A stretch of 64,000 nt of DNA. Origin: Tethya wilhelma (Eukaryota > Porifera > Demospongiae > Tethyida > Tethyidae). The stretch is taken from positions 4,947,104 through 5,011,103 of the forward strand of contig CAXIPT010000008.1 in the NCBI GenBank assembly GCA_964030475.1. Reading direction: 5' to 3'. Positions 1 to 13,137 of the stretch are shown here, in pieces; position 1 is the stretch's first letter; each line of letters starts with the position of its first letter. Below the pieces are notes generated by a model. That model searched no databases, had not been told where the DNA came from, and saw only the letters and a list, made by a program, of their open reading frames with translations. The translations under genes were made by a program, and so were the position numbers.

Positions 1-63
1 CCACAAGTTACGTGCATGTTTAATGGTTTAATACATAGAAACTGAGCATTCTGTGTTTGCCTT

Positions 64-282
64 TCATACCATAAATCCTGACTTGGCGTGCCTCTGCACA
101 AACAGTATCTCAGCCAAGTTGTCCTTTGACCCTTGTGGGGCTGAAGTTGCTTCCAAACAGTTTGGTAGGCTATCGTTGAATCTTGCGCCAGCTCGAACGC
201 TATTGGTGTACCTGAATGGTCCATTGAGCAGTATCACACAGGCTGAATTCCTCCATGCTGTCCGTATTCCAGCTGCTTGCAT
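64..282 (-). CDS. possible first exon of a gene running left (uncertain)
   Basis: An open frame starts with ATG at 282 and is open to 64 on the minus strand. The first residues (MQAAGIRTAWRNS) are basic and amphipathic, as in a mitochondrial presequence. A possible donor (CAG then gtacac) lies near 210. It faces the gene at 464 across a palindromic NRF1-like site, which would suit a shared promoter. I recognise no family, and the frame may be chance. Confidence 0.2.
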   Translation of the reverse strand: MQAAGIRTAWRNSACVILLNGPFRYTNSVRAGARFNDSLPNCLEATSAPQGSKDNLAEILFVQRHAKSGFMV

Positions 283-363
283 CTTGTCAGCTCAGTGTGG
301 GAGTTGTCTGACAACCTAAAGATGGAACGGATCGTCACAATAAAAAAGCACGCGCATTAATGT

Positions 364-375
364 TGCGCATGCGCA
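364..375. promoter_or_regulatory. NRF1-type palindrome
   Basis: TGCGCATGCGCA is a perfect 12-bp palindrome identical to the known NRF1 consensus core. It lies 89 bp upstream of the start codon at 464. A similar site lies between RANGAP1 and OTUD4. Binding is inferred from the motif only. Confidence 0.5.
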
Positions 376-463
376 GTACAACGCCCACTCAAATGCTTGA
401 GTATTTAGATGCAGAAATTCAAAGTCTCACAAAACACTCATTTCAAGTCCTTGAGGAGAACTA

Positions 464-2585
464 ATGATGGCATCCACTGGATCTATGTGTGCTGTGGTCA
501 TCCTGCTTCTCACAGTGGCTGCTCCAGCTGTTCACGGCTGGTGGAGTCCCAGGACAAAGAAGACCTCCCTAGCTACCTTCAATGCAGCACTGGTCCCTTT
601 CTACCCCGAACTGGAGGCAAGAGCCACTCTTCTCGCCGAGGAGGTTAGTTTATAGTTAATGTTGATCACATCTGAACTGCTTTGCATGCTGCAATGGATC
701 CTTGTTACTAATGTACACAGGCTTACATCTAAAAGCTTAAAATTTATTTTGTCAATGCCAGAAATTTTGCTCAGAGTGATTTGATGTTTTTTTCCTCTAT
801 TTTCAGCTCAAGAAAAGTAAAGTGGACATCTGGTGTTTGGAGGAGGTCTGGTATGCTGATGTACAGAGAGCACTGTATGATGAAGTCAAGGAGAACTACA
901 AGTATGCTCTGAGTGCAATAAACCTGACAGACTACTCCGATGATGGCTCTGCAGCTTGTAGCTCAACCGCTACTGCTGCAGTGGAGGCCTGCATCAATCA
1001 GAGCAACTGTGAACAAACCTACAACAGCACCAGAGAAATAAGTGTTTGTATCACTCTAAGGTAAGCAATACATTAGCATTGTTTTATGTATGAAGAATTC
1101 ATGTACATAATACATTAACAGTGTAAGATTAATGGATTAATTTTGTTGATACGCACACACTCTCTTTCTTTCTCTCCCGCTCTCTCAGTTGTGCATCTGT
1201 CATCTCTGCTCTACCTGATGCTTGTCGGGATTGTGTGACAGTCAAACTGGTCGCTGGTATTCAGTCGGTGCTCACATGTGCCACTACTGAGAAGGCCAGT
1301 CGCTATGAGACCACCTATGGACTCATGATCCTGAGCAAGGAGGAGCTCCTGGACACCAAATATGGTGGCATCACAGACAAGAGCCAGTTCAGGGGATACC
1401 TTAAAGCAACTGTGAGTTGATCAGCAGAAACTGATGTAAAATATATTTTCAAAACTTTTGATATATGCTTCTTATAAATTTAAATATTTGCCTTGAAAGA
1501 CCACTCTGATATCTAGCTCTTTGACACTCAGGTTGAGGATGTAGGTGTCCTGATGTGTGTTCATTTGTCAAATTCCGTTACTTCTTCTCTTTATGGTAAC
1601 CATATGTATAATGATTCCTACCAACATAGACATGTTAAATATTAGTATAAACAAAACATTCTTTCTTTGTGTTCTTGCTCGTGAAATTGTGGATGTTTCT
1701 CTCACTATACAGTTGGTCCACCTTTGACCTCTCCCTTTCTGTACTCCTCCTATGCTGAGCAGCAGTACCAAGAGCTCTCTGTCATCACAAACCTCATGAA
1801 GGGAGCAGAGGAGCCCATCTTTCTTGGCGACTTCAACCACAGTCCTCTTGTGCCAGGAGGGGACATCTCTTCAGTCCTTCCCCTCCACTATGGGGTCATG
1901 GCTGCCAGCTCACTCGTCAGTCCTTATGTCGATGCCTGTGGTCTCTGCACCTGGTGCGGAGGTGGAGTGAACTATGTGGCAGCTGCTACGATCCCTGGAG
2001 ACTTCATTCTCGATCATATCTACATCTCTGCTGGGTCATGTGACCGAGTGACCAAAACAGAGGTGAATCTTTAATATGTGTCTACATGTGTTTTGCAAAA
2101 GAGTATTGTTATTGTCTTTGGTGAATGCTGGGCTGGCACATGCAACCATTGTGTGTTTGTGTGTAGTAAATGTCATGCATATTAATGTTTCATTCTATTG
2201 AAACGTTTGTCTTCTCAATTTGCCCATGTCTGCCCCCTCCTCCATTTATGCATGAGCAGCCCTGACTGTACCCCACATACAAGTTTTTTTTCTCAAACCA
2301 TACAAATTATAGCATACCTTAGATTCTATATTATACACTTGCATCTTTTGATTACAGAGGCTCTTTGCGGGGAAAACTGTGCCTAGTTCAACGAGTCCCT
2401 CTGTCGATATCCCTCTCTCTGACCACTATGGTGTGATGGTTGAGCTGAAGGACTATCAACTCAACTGCTCCTGGAGCTGGAGCAGGCTGCTGTATGGCTA
2501 CTTCTGCAAAGAAACAAGCACCAAGTTTGAACCACTCTCCTCTCTCAACGTCTCGAGGCAGGAGCTGTGTGGATCAATGCAGTAA
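464..2585 (+). CDS. secreted endonuclease/exonuclease/phosphatase-superfamily enzyme
   Basis: Six exons (464-643, 807-1060, 1189-1411, 1532-1595, 1713-2062, 2358-2585) join in phase to about 432 aa. The start MMASTGS leads a hydrophobic signal peptide ending near VHG. The EEP-fold motifs appear in order: TFNAAL (Asn), WCLEEVW (metal-binding Glu), LGDFNHSP (Asp/Asn), LDHIY and PLSDHYG (the C-terminal Asp-His pair). A Cys-rich insert (CSSTATAAVEAC, CINQSNC, CRDC) after the Glu motif suggests disulfides and an extracellular site. The superfamily includes DNase I-like nucleases, inositol phosphatases and neutral sphingomyelinases. The secreted form and the SDHYG ending fit a sphingomyelinase- or DNase-like member, but the substrate cannot be settled from the motifs. 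All catalytic positions look intact. Confidence 0.75.
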
Positions 2586-3469
2586 ATGGACCAGACTAGT
2601 GAAGTTTGTTTGTCCTAAAGAGCAGCTATATATAGGTGATTGAGAATGTAATTTGTTTTTTTGTTGTTGTTGTTGTTTTTATTGATCATGTAATTGTGTT
2701 TCTTGTCTCAAAATTTGACTGATAGCATTCACTGAAAATTATTATATTAAAATTTTCTGTTCGATTGACAAAGACAATCCTAAACAGGACATCAGTAATG
2801 ACTAAACAGAACGATTGAGAGAGAGAGAGAGATGAAGTGTGTATCATATTATAAGCAAAGTTTTGTGTGTCCGTCCGTGTGTCACGGGAGTTCACCGGAA
2901 GTGCTCCGACCTCGAGCTAAAATGCTACTTTTTCTCTAGACTGTGGAGAATGCAAGCTATGAAAAGTATGCCTAGACAGCTAGCTTAGACAGTACTAGCC
3001 TAAGATAGAATCACAGGCGCTACAAGTATGGCTGACTATTTTTGAGATCGCTAACAAGGCTTACCAGTGGCATCCGTATCGGCCAAAGAAGCGTGATAGA
3101 GCAGCCAATCTTTTACAAAAGTAGCGTAGCAAGGGGAGCCCTCCGCTTCTAGGAGTCTGCTTCTCTGTCGCTGTACACGAAACACAGCTAGCCAGATAAC
3201 GAGTTTCTTTGCCAGCTGATTGCAAAAATGGCGGAAGTCGGAAAAGGGTCGTCTGTGACGTCACGTAGTGAGCTAAATATTTAAATTGCATTGCTGAGCT
3301 GTCCAATACAATGCACACCTTTCACTGCCCAGTACTGTACAGATGCCTGTGCTTGCATGCATCTAGCAGTAAACATCAGTATATATACTTCATACACAAG
3401 CAAGGAGCGTGGCGAGCGAAGCGAGCCACACTCCTTGTATAAATTATGTAGGATGTTCATTTCCAAGTG
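2586..3469. other. intergenic region between convergent genes
   Basis: No gene seen. It holds a poly-T/GTT run near 2657, a short (GA)n near 2818, a promoter-like patch (AAATGGCGGAAG near 3228 and a CRE, TGACGTCA, at 3256-3263), and an imperfect hairpin at about 3401-3438 with arms CAAGGAGCGTGGC and GCCACACTCCTTG just past the PPME1 stop. The patch is not followed by any gene I can recognise, so it may belong to a short repeat. Confidence 0.4.
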
Positions 3470-6400
3470 CTAGCTATCTTCCATTGGTATCCCTTTGCGA
3501 TTAGTGAACTTATGTCGTACAAGGAAGAGAGCAATAATATCAGCAACCTGTACATATAGGAGTGTACCAGTAGGTGTGCATTAATTTAGGTAGAGGGGAA
3601 AACCCAATTACTACAGACCTGATCAGGGACATCCTCGTGAACAGCATGACCACAACCAGAGAGAACAGACATTTGGAATTTCCCTGCAAGCACAAATCCT
3701 AGCATATGAAATTGTCAATCTTTACCATACACACCAGCCATCAATATGCATGACATACCTTGCATCTGTCCAATCTGCAGCTCCTTATCCAGCCTGTCCA
3801 CGCCAGCTAGAATGAGCAGCTTAGGAACAACAGTTGAGAGGAAGAGATTTGACAGCCCATTGAACCATTCCTTCCAAAATGGCTCCGTCTTGGTGAGGTC
3901 AATTCTCCAGGTATACTACAACCATCAACACACACATACACACACAGAGAGAGAGGAAACTGACTAGCATACTACTTTTCCTTGCAGAGTTGCTTACCAC
4001 ATCAGAGTGAGTCTTGAGTGTGGGTGCTTTAAAGCCATTGCCACTAGACGGAGTAGTTTCAGCAGCTGTAACAACAGGTAGCAGTAAACACAAAATCACA
4101 CTAATTGGATCTCATAAACTTATACACAAAAGTTCATCCATCATTTATTACTTTTAAATGCCAACGGTTGGTCGCTAGAAGCTGGGACTTGCACCATTAC
4201 GATCAGCATGAAGAGATCTTTCAAATGATATGATTTATTTGGAAAATTGAAAAATGGTCAAAAAAATTGCACTTGAACATATCATTCAAAAGCACCCTTC
4301 ACACTGATCACAATGACACCCTTACCAATCTCAGCTTCTTGTGGCCTTCCTAGCCTGAGATATAGCCCGGAAAAAAATATAAAAATATCTCTATGCATGG
4401 GAAATAGAATTGACCATAATAAAGTGAAGGCATGGAGAGGCCATATCTAGATCAAAATCAGTGTTCTGATCCTTCTTCAATTGTACAATCTAGCTGACAG
4501 TCACATGACTCACATGTGCTCTCCTCCTCCTCATCTTCTTCTGTGATGGCACTTCGTGAGACATCACCACCAGGTGCCAACTGGGACTGAGGTGGTGGGT
4601 CTGGGGGTGTGGTCTTGGCAGTAGGTACACTCGAACTTCTTGCACTAGTTCTGATAAATAGAGAAACAAATTCACATTGAAACTTCACAATAAATACACA
4701 CACATACCTTTGGACTTGTCCAGGCATGGAGACTCTGGCCGACTGTACATTTCTCAACTGACCAGAACGAATGCTGCACATGTACAACACATGCAATAGA
4801 ACAGAAAGATGACTGGTAATAAATACATCAAATGTACAGCTGGACCTATATACAGTATTTAGCAAAAGTTAATATTTCACGAGTTAAATTCACAAATCAA
4901 TGCAAAAATGCTGAATTGTTTTAGCCAGAATGGTTCAAATCTAGCTGGCCAGAAGCTAATCTAGTTATACCTCCATTCTATAGCTGGAAGCTAATCTAGT
5001 AATACCTCCATTCTATAGCTTGCTCCAACGATGAGAACTGCTTTGGTCTTCCTCTGAGAAAACTCTGCATGCCGACCAACGATTGCATTGCAGTTCCTAC
5101 AAATGAAATCAAAATGCTTGTTGAAGATGAAGTTCACACAATGAACCACAACTTGAGCAAGACAAGAACTACAACGACCTTGCTTCTGATCCGCAGGGAA
5201 TCAGTTTACATTGCTATAGGTTTCCACTACCACTGGTTATTGTCATGCACACTGCAAACAGTTAATTAACCACTCAAAAGTTGAATAGAAGGAGGAAAAA
5301 AAAGGCATGGACCTGACTTCAAAGAGATTGTTGACAGGAAGAGGGCATTAGAGGGGGGGTATCTGGTTAGAGGGGAGATGTGCCACACCATTCACTGTCA
5401 ATATGCTCATACCATTATCTTTTGTACTGATCAGAGTGCAGCTGGTGTCTTTAGTAAAGAGAAGCTACACACAGAGACAGGGGCAAGAGGAAGAAGGACA
5501 TTGAAGGTGTGCGAAGTGCACACTAGCTTTCAAGACATCCGACCAAGAGATAGAGTAGAGATGCTTTAAGGTGTCTAGCTTATAAGGCCTCACACATGCA
5601 CACACACATACTCTCTATCTCTCTCTCTTTGTTGCACCAGACTGGAGCAATTAGAGTCATGACATAACATCCCTTCATGCAAAAGAAGTCCCTTTTCCTT
5701 ATTCAGTGGGTTCACATACCTCATCTAAATACCTTAAGGTTTGCCAGAATACTGTGCTAATGTTGCTCAGGCAAACACCATACATGTATCAATATAAATT
5801 ATAGTGTACAGAAAGAGTGAGGGAGGCAGTATGAAGTTGGGTATTCATATTTCACTGAACACACAGGAAGGCCACTTAGCTCGAAGAGTGACTTAGCAAA
5901 ATCTTCAACTATTCAAGTGTCACCATGCACACACACATACACACACTGCCAAGTACATACAATGTTATAAATAGAACACATCTAATGGCCCCATACTACA
6001 CACAATGAGGTAATAATGCTGTAATTCAATTTATGTACCTTCCACTACATCAATGACCACCAGCCCAGCCAGAGATGGAAGGCCGTTCTTAGCAGCTGTC
6101 CTCACAGCAATAGCTCCTCCCATACTACATGAAACAGATGATATCATATTATTGTACGTACGTGACACTGTTGTACCGCAAGACTTGTAGAGTATAAATT
6201 TTTTCCCACATGATCATTGGCTAGGGTGGACAGATTTTGTATTTTTGTAGCAATAATGAGGGAAGTATGAAATAAGAATACCAAAGGCCATTGATAATAC
6301 CCATTAGCATAAACCCCATCCTGGCATTCACTTCCAGCCAGACAATTATGAAACAATGTCTACACATTTAGCTCACAATTCACACAGAGAATCCATCTAA

Positions 6401-7787
6401 CACTGGTCCATCCTCAGAGGCCAGTCAATGAAGGTCTCACCCAGCTCACGACCTGATCTCATAAACCACTAGCGCACGCTTTCTCACACGTTAGCTGAGA
6501 TCGGCCAGTGACCACTAACAATGCAGGAATTAATCTACCTTACCTCAACAACAACAACCCCTCAATCAACACTAAATCAGGCCCTTCACAGCTGCTTTCC
6601 CTTCCTCCCTTCCCTTCCTAGCAGCCCAGCTAGACCAGAGTGAGGAGGGCCTGGTGGGTGTGTGAGGCTAACTGCAGTCCCCTCACCTGTGGCCCATGAG
6701 TATGATGGGAGGTGCTGAGTCAGCATTCTCAAACAGCCCTGTCACCACTCCTTCCACATCACTGCAATTGAAAAATACACACCAGAATCATTTTAATTAA
6801 ACAACAATAATTTTACTGTGTGAAAAATTGAAAATATCCATCACCATGCGAGTTGATCAAACACAAGATACTCTCCACAATATGCTAACCTTAAGAGAGT
6901 GTCCACAGACAAATCGCTATCATCTTCTGTTCTCGTATCACCTAGACAACACAACAAGAGCAACAAATTCACACGGCAACAATCACCCACTGATAACCAC
7001 ATCCCAACACCCCCCTTACTACAGACTGTCACTACAGCAGCAGTATACACAAGCACACATATCCACCAACGGAGGATCTGGCTACAATGCAAAGCATAAA
7101 CATAGCTATCAAGAATCTCAGGATAATGATATTCATAACCATTTCAGGAAGAGCGTGAAAAAATCATGAACAACACAAAAACCTTATGCAAATGTGTGCA
7201 CAAGTATAGAATTCATGCTGAATGAGGCAGGAAGTAAACATGGGTCAAGAGATAGATTGATATCTAATTGACAGTATAAACCATGACTTGTTATTTTTCC
7301 ACTAAAACTCAAAATGGGATTGCAGCAAAAACCACTTTAGTTCCAGATAAACAATGACCAATGCTATAATTTTACACACACACACTCACACACACGCTCA
7401 CACACACTCACACACACGCTCACACACACTTCAATGGGAACACTTCCTGTGGATTGACTTTTGGAGAGAAAAGAAAATGCAAATGGTGCACTCAAAATGA
7501 GTGGGGTGCATGAACAGAAAAATCTAGAGTGTCGCATGCAAAAATTTAATAGAAATTAATGGTCCTTATAAACAACACTTTGCAGGCTTGACAAAAATAA
7601 TGCTGCAGTCAGTATGGTCATAAGTTATCTCATAAACAGCCGGTGGAGAAAGTTAAGTGTGTCACGAATAGAGCACCATAAAGAAAACAACACCTTCCCG
7701 TTTCTAAGGGGCACGTTAGCGAACATGCACAGATACATTACAAGTACAAAGAGACAACAGCACACATGCACACACAGACTTCCTGCG

Positions 7788-7819
<32 letters not shown>

Positions 7820-10800
7820 GAGAAGTCAACTAACGGCTCTAACAATGAACTTGGCCCGACAGCTGAAATCAGAGAAAGGGGGAGACTGAATACCAATGTG
7901 ATGATTTAACTAATTGACGACAGGGGGTGCCTCCTGTAAAGCCAGGAGTAGAAGGATGCACTCCATGACCTCAGGGCATCCCAGACAAGACTTAATTTGT
8001 AAGATCAAAGGGAGATAAGGTGGGCGAAGAAACCTCAGAGTGAGCTGTGCGTGTGCAAGTGGTAGCTTGAGAATCAAGAGGTTAATGTCTGCCAGACCAA
8101 AGGTATGAAGAGGTTCAAATACACAGGGGTACATGACTGTATGATGATAATAATAATACTAGCGAGTGGCATTGGTTACAGGAAGAGGGTGAGAGGAAAT
8201 AGTCTGCCATCTCTAAGATCTATGGTAATGAAGAAGGCACTTTTACAGACAGGTCACCAGTCAGACAAACAGTACAGGAAGGGAGACCATGCTTTAAGAA
8301 AATAAATGATTATCGCTCTCCCTTCCATGCAGGACACCAGACAGTGACTCTTTGACCTTTTGACACCATGCAGAGACTGAGCTAAAAATAAGCCATACAG
8401 TGGTACGTATGTAACCAGGCCTTCAGCACATAGGGAGGGACTGGTATATGAGGCTATACCCCTATATCTTCAATCACTCCAGCCAAGAGTATAATTTTAT
8501 CCCCTTTTGCTCTCTACCATAAAGAAAGATAATGCTATAGAATTCCTGGAAGATTGACTCAGCTACCTCATGCAAGCACATACATGTACAACCACTGATG
8601 GACCCATGCATGTGTGGATGCAAGTCTGCTGAAGGAAATGAGCTTGCAATAGAAAACACTATCGTATTTTTGCTCACTCACCATGACCACGGATATCCAT
8701 AGCAACCACTCGACAATGTATTGATTTGCTGATAGCCACCTAGTGAGAGAGACAACATCCTTGAGCATAGAATTATGATGATAAGGCAAAATTATACAAC
8801 TCAATTAGTCACAACTAATGCAGGGGCATACCCATTATTATCAATAGATACATCATTATATTGCATCTAATCCATAAAAGCAATAATATTTATACAATAC
8901 AACCTGAATACCAACCTAAACACACTGCTATTTTGAGCACTGATCAGTAAACAGACGATATATACAGCTCTATATCATGTGCCACTACACTGCTACCATA
9001 CCCAGTAGTACACAGTGATTAGTCTCCATTTAATAGGTTATTGTTATTACCACTGTCAGTCCCAAAACACTTTGAGCGGCCATGCCACTGGTGTTAGGAG
9101 TGGTGGAGAGGAATGTGGGCCTTTTGTCAACGGTACACGGTACCAGGTGGACTGGTAATGAGTACAATTACTGGTTAGAAGCATTGCAGTGGCTGCATGC
9201 CAGAACTGTGTAGGGGGGTTCCCCTTTTTTTGAGATGCTTGTATGAATTCATGGAAACTCTGACTCTTTTCTTTCACACCACTTTCACATACCCTCACAT
9301 ACTCACACTCTCACAGCCTCCCACCTTCACACCCTCCCAGCCTCCCAGCATCACAAATAAAAATGCAATTAACATTAGCAGCACTATGGCAGCTTCGATC
9401 ACAAATATTTGATCCTAAACATCTGAAAATCATCAGTGACACTCACTCACTCACTCACTCACTCACTCACTGTGAAGGTGGCCCAGGAAAGAGCCGAGTG
9501 TCCTCCTCCATGCAACAATAAGAGGACAGGACCAGCAGACCCACTGGAATACACTCTGAAACAGTAAACGGTTCCACACAAAATACACAGAGGAATCAAG
9601 AGTCAAGGAGAACTGCAGGAGACAATGGACTGTCATCTTTCACATTGCTATATAACACAATTGACAATTAACTCCCAGATGCATGCATACAGACAATAGC
9701 AATAGAAATTGAAACACAAATGCAGAGGTGCAAATCTGGAGGGACTAAATTAGAGCTAAGAGCTCGAGAGGACTAAGAAAGCAGGTTAAAGTCTGACTTG
9801 TGCATGATTCAAAGGTACATGTTACAATTATGTGCAGGATATGTTGTTGCCCGTGGTGACCATATCTTGACTCCTCTCAAAGAAATCACTCCATGGCAAC
9901 GGCGAGTAGTCCCTCCTGCCACGACCTTTGACCTTTCCACCACTGCTGCATAAAACATATACCATTAAAAATCTCATATCTCTTTTGTCTAAACAAAGAT
10001 GAACGTGCACTGATAATCATCACCAAAAAAAACCCTTTAACAATTTTTGCAGTAAGCAAGTTGAGAAGTCATAGCTAGCAGTCACGCGCTCACAAACAAA
10101 CACACAAACATACTGACGCTAGCTCGTTGGGAAAAGAGCAGGTAAGGAAGTTCCGTTAATTAAACACTTTAATAAAGCATAGATGTGACCACATCCTATA
10201 ATAACAACCTGACATGCTACAGTCCAAATCACAGCTTGAAAGGCTTCACTTAAAACTGACCGGAGTTCGAACAATCAAGCTTCAGACAAAAGACATCACA
10301 AAAAGTTTAAACTCTACCCTAAGTGGTTCCTTCCCAAACTCCTCATTGACATGGTATGCAGTCTATAGTATATATATACCAGGGCTGGGAGTGTGTGTAC
10401 TCTGTGTGTGTGGAGTCACATGCTAAAGGCAATGAGTAGAGTCCCTTCATTCCTTGCCATAACAAGTCACAAAACATGGAAGCCTTTAGTTCAGAATCAA
10501 GAGCTTTTGGAAAGGTTTAGCACACCAACACTTATATGACCCATTGTATGCACACATGTGGTAATAGTCAGTAACAGAGTGAAGACTGTATGGAGAGTAA
10601 AACTAGTCTGCATTTCATAGTCTGCCATTTCTACACACACACACATATACATAAGGAAAGCCTGGGCATTTTCATACAGATATGCATAGCCTGGACTAGT
10701 GGATAGTCCTCCATACTGTTATTACAGTACTCTAGATATCAGCTTTGTGCAAACTAAAGTTGTGTTATAATTCAATCTGCTTACTGGGTTGGTGAACAAG

Positions 10801-12489
10801 AATAATCTTAGATAATAATACTTATTTCAACGAAATTGAAATTGGTATATATTAGTATTGCCATATCATACTGAAACATTTGTGACAACAATTTTAATAT
10901 GGATTCTAACAATGGATATCAACAACACATATATACCCCTAGCTGTACACATTTTAATACCCAGAGACAATTTATCACTAACCAGTCCAGGAAGAGAGAG
11001 GTGCATGGGACAGCCATGGCAGCTTTGGACTGGCAGTTGCACACTTGCACCCATGACTTCATGCAGAGCTTGCCTTGAGGGGAAAATGGTTGGAACCTAA
11101 ATATAACTACACCCAGGATATCAGCCACTGTTAGGACATGGGGTTGCCATGGGAGACACCTATAAGGTCTTGGAAGTTCTTAATGCAACAGGTATGTAGG
11201 GGTTCACTGTTGCCAAGGGGCATGGGGTGGGCCAAGAGGTCAAGGTTCAAGCACCACAGTGTAAAGGGGTAAAGAATACAACCATAGTGGGCTAGTTGTG
11301 CACAGGGAGGTGAAACCAAAGCACACACTGTCACATGCAGCCACTGGGTGCAGTTGTGTGTGTGTATGCACAAAGAGAAATGGGCTAGAAAACATTGCTC
11401 CTATCTTGTCACAACATTGATTCCCATGATAGTAGAATGTGCTCTAGTTTCCATGCACTCTGCTGCCAGTGAAATCTCCCTGTGGTCTCGGTTATGAAAA
11501 CACCACTGGTTTACTGATAAAGTTCACTTCAAAAAAACTGTTTATTGTGCGAAGCAACAACACTGTGTGGAGTTTTGAAAATCAACTTTTATAGGCTTAA
11601 GAGACGAAGAGGGTCAATAATTGTATATTGCTGGCAAAATGGCAACAGTTTTCAATATAACTTCCAACTAAAGTAGCATGTACGTCCACACTTATATAGC
11701 AGTTCCACTAACTATGTTGATGGTTGAACACCTTAAGAGGTAAACAAACTGAGCAGGTACTAGGTATGAACGACCAGTTCACACCATATGACTGTATGTG
11801 AGCATATCACCAACTAACTCTAAAATGTACGTAGAAACAAACTGAGCAAGAATGAATGGCCAGTGAACTCCATATGACTGTATGTGAGCACCACCAGCTA
11901 ACTCTAAAATGTATGCAGAAAAAAACTGAGCAAGAATGAATGGCCAGTTCACACCATATGACTGCATGTGAGCACCACCAGCTAACTCTAGATATATGGC
12001 ATTGTAGAAGCAAATATGTCAGTATTAGCACTTGCAGCTAGAGAAAAATGAGAGTGACAATTGAAAAGTAAATTTAACATACAAAGACAAGACTAACCCA
12101 TAATCCAGCTAGGTTTCATAAACACATTTGATTCCTGGGATCATAAATTGCTCAGGCATGAGAAAGAGCTATAATTATAGTCTGTCCCGTCCAGTGCCTG
12201 TGTTCTTGAGGTTGCTGAATCGTTACATCATTGAAAATTTCAAAAATTTTTTGGCCAAAACAGCACCTTCCTTTCATGTAGAGGGGAGCTTGTGGGAAGT
12301 GGGTGGGGAGTTAATAAGAGGGGGTAATTAACAGGAGGGGTTATTTAATTAAAATTTAATATTAGCTCGAAATGGACCAAAATGAGAATTTAATGGTGGT
12401 CTAAATGAAACCACGCTCACTTAGTCTACAGATGATATATTATACATGCATACATACACACGCACACACATACACACACACATGCACTN

Positions 12490-12564
<75 letters not shown>

Positions 12565-13082
12565 GACTCTCAAGTGAAAAAAAGCCTTCTTTCAATCTCA
12601 ATAATAATATTGACAATAATGGTGATTTCTGAACATTGTCAAGTTTACAACTGAGTTATCAGCGTTCACAAAACAGCATCAGCAGGCTTACGTAAACCGT
12701 CCATTCACCACCAGAGTAAACATGGATCAACTGTTTCTCAATTTGCGGAGAAGACGTTGAAAAACAAAAAACAGAGAGCATTGCCCTATCAGCAACAAAC
12801 AACAATGGAGAATGAAATGTTGAAATCATTATTGCTCTAATTAGCAGACGAACAACAAGTCCTACATTATTGAATGGATCAATATTATGAGAAATAATAG
12901 AATAGCATAATCTAATTAAGTCTGTTGTTGATATATGAGATAGAACTGCATATGAAGTTTACTCATCGGGCCAGATGCATAATTCATGATACAATGCAAT
13001 GTGTTGGCATATGGAGGATGGCGATAAGCAAAGTGAACAGATTTACTCTATCTGCTTTGAAAACACAAGGAGTACACACACA

Positions 13083-13137
<55 letters not shown>

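Noticed and set aside
6828..7169. 113-codon plus-strand frame in a PPME1 region
   Set aside because: Antisense to the PPME1 exon encoding DTRTEDDSDLSVDTLL and adjoining intron; Thr/His/Asn-rich low complexity.
11749..11996. Possible CRISPR-like array
   Set aside because: Only three contiguous tandem units with no unique spacers, in a eukaryotic intron.
12405..12632. Frames with Thr-His or Cys-Val runs over CA/GT repeats (also at 13000, 22600, 42100, 44500)
   Set aside because: Pure microsatellite translations with no splice-phase support, unlike the case at 30391.
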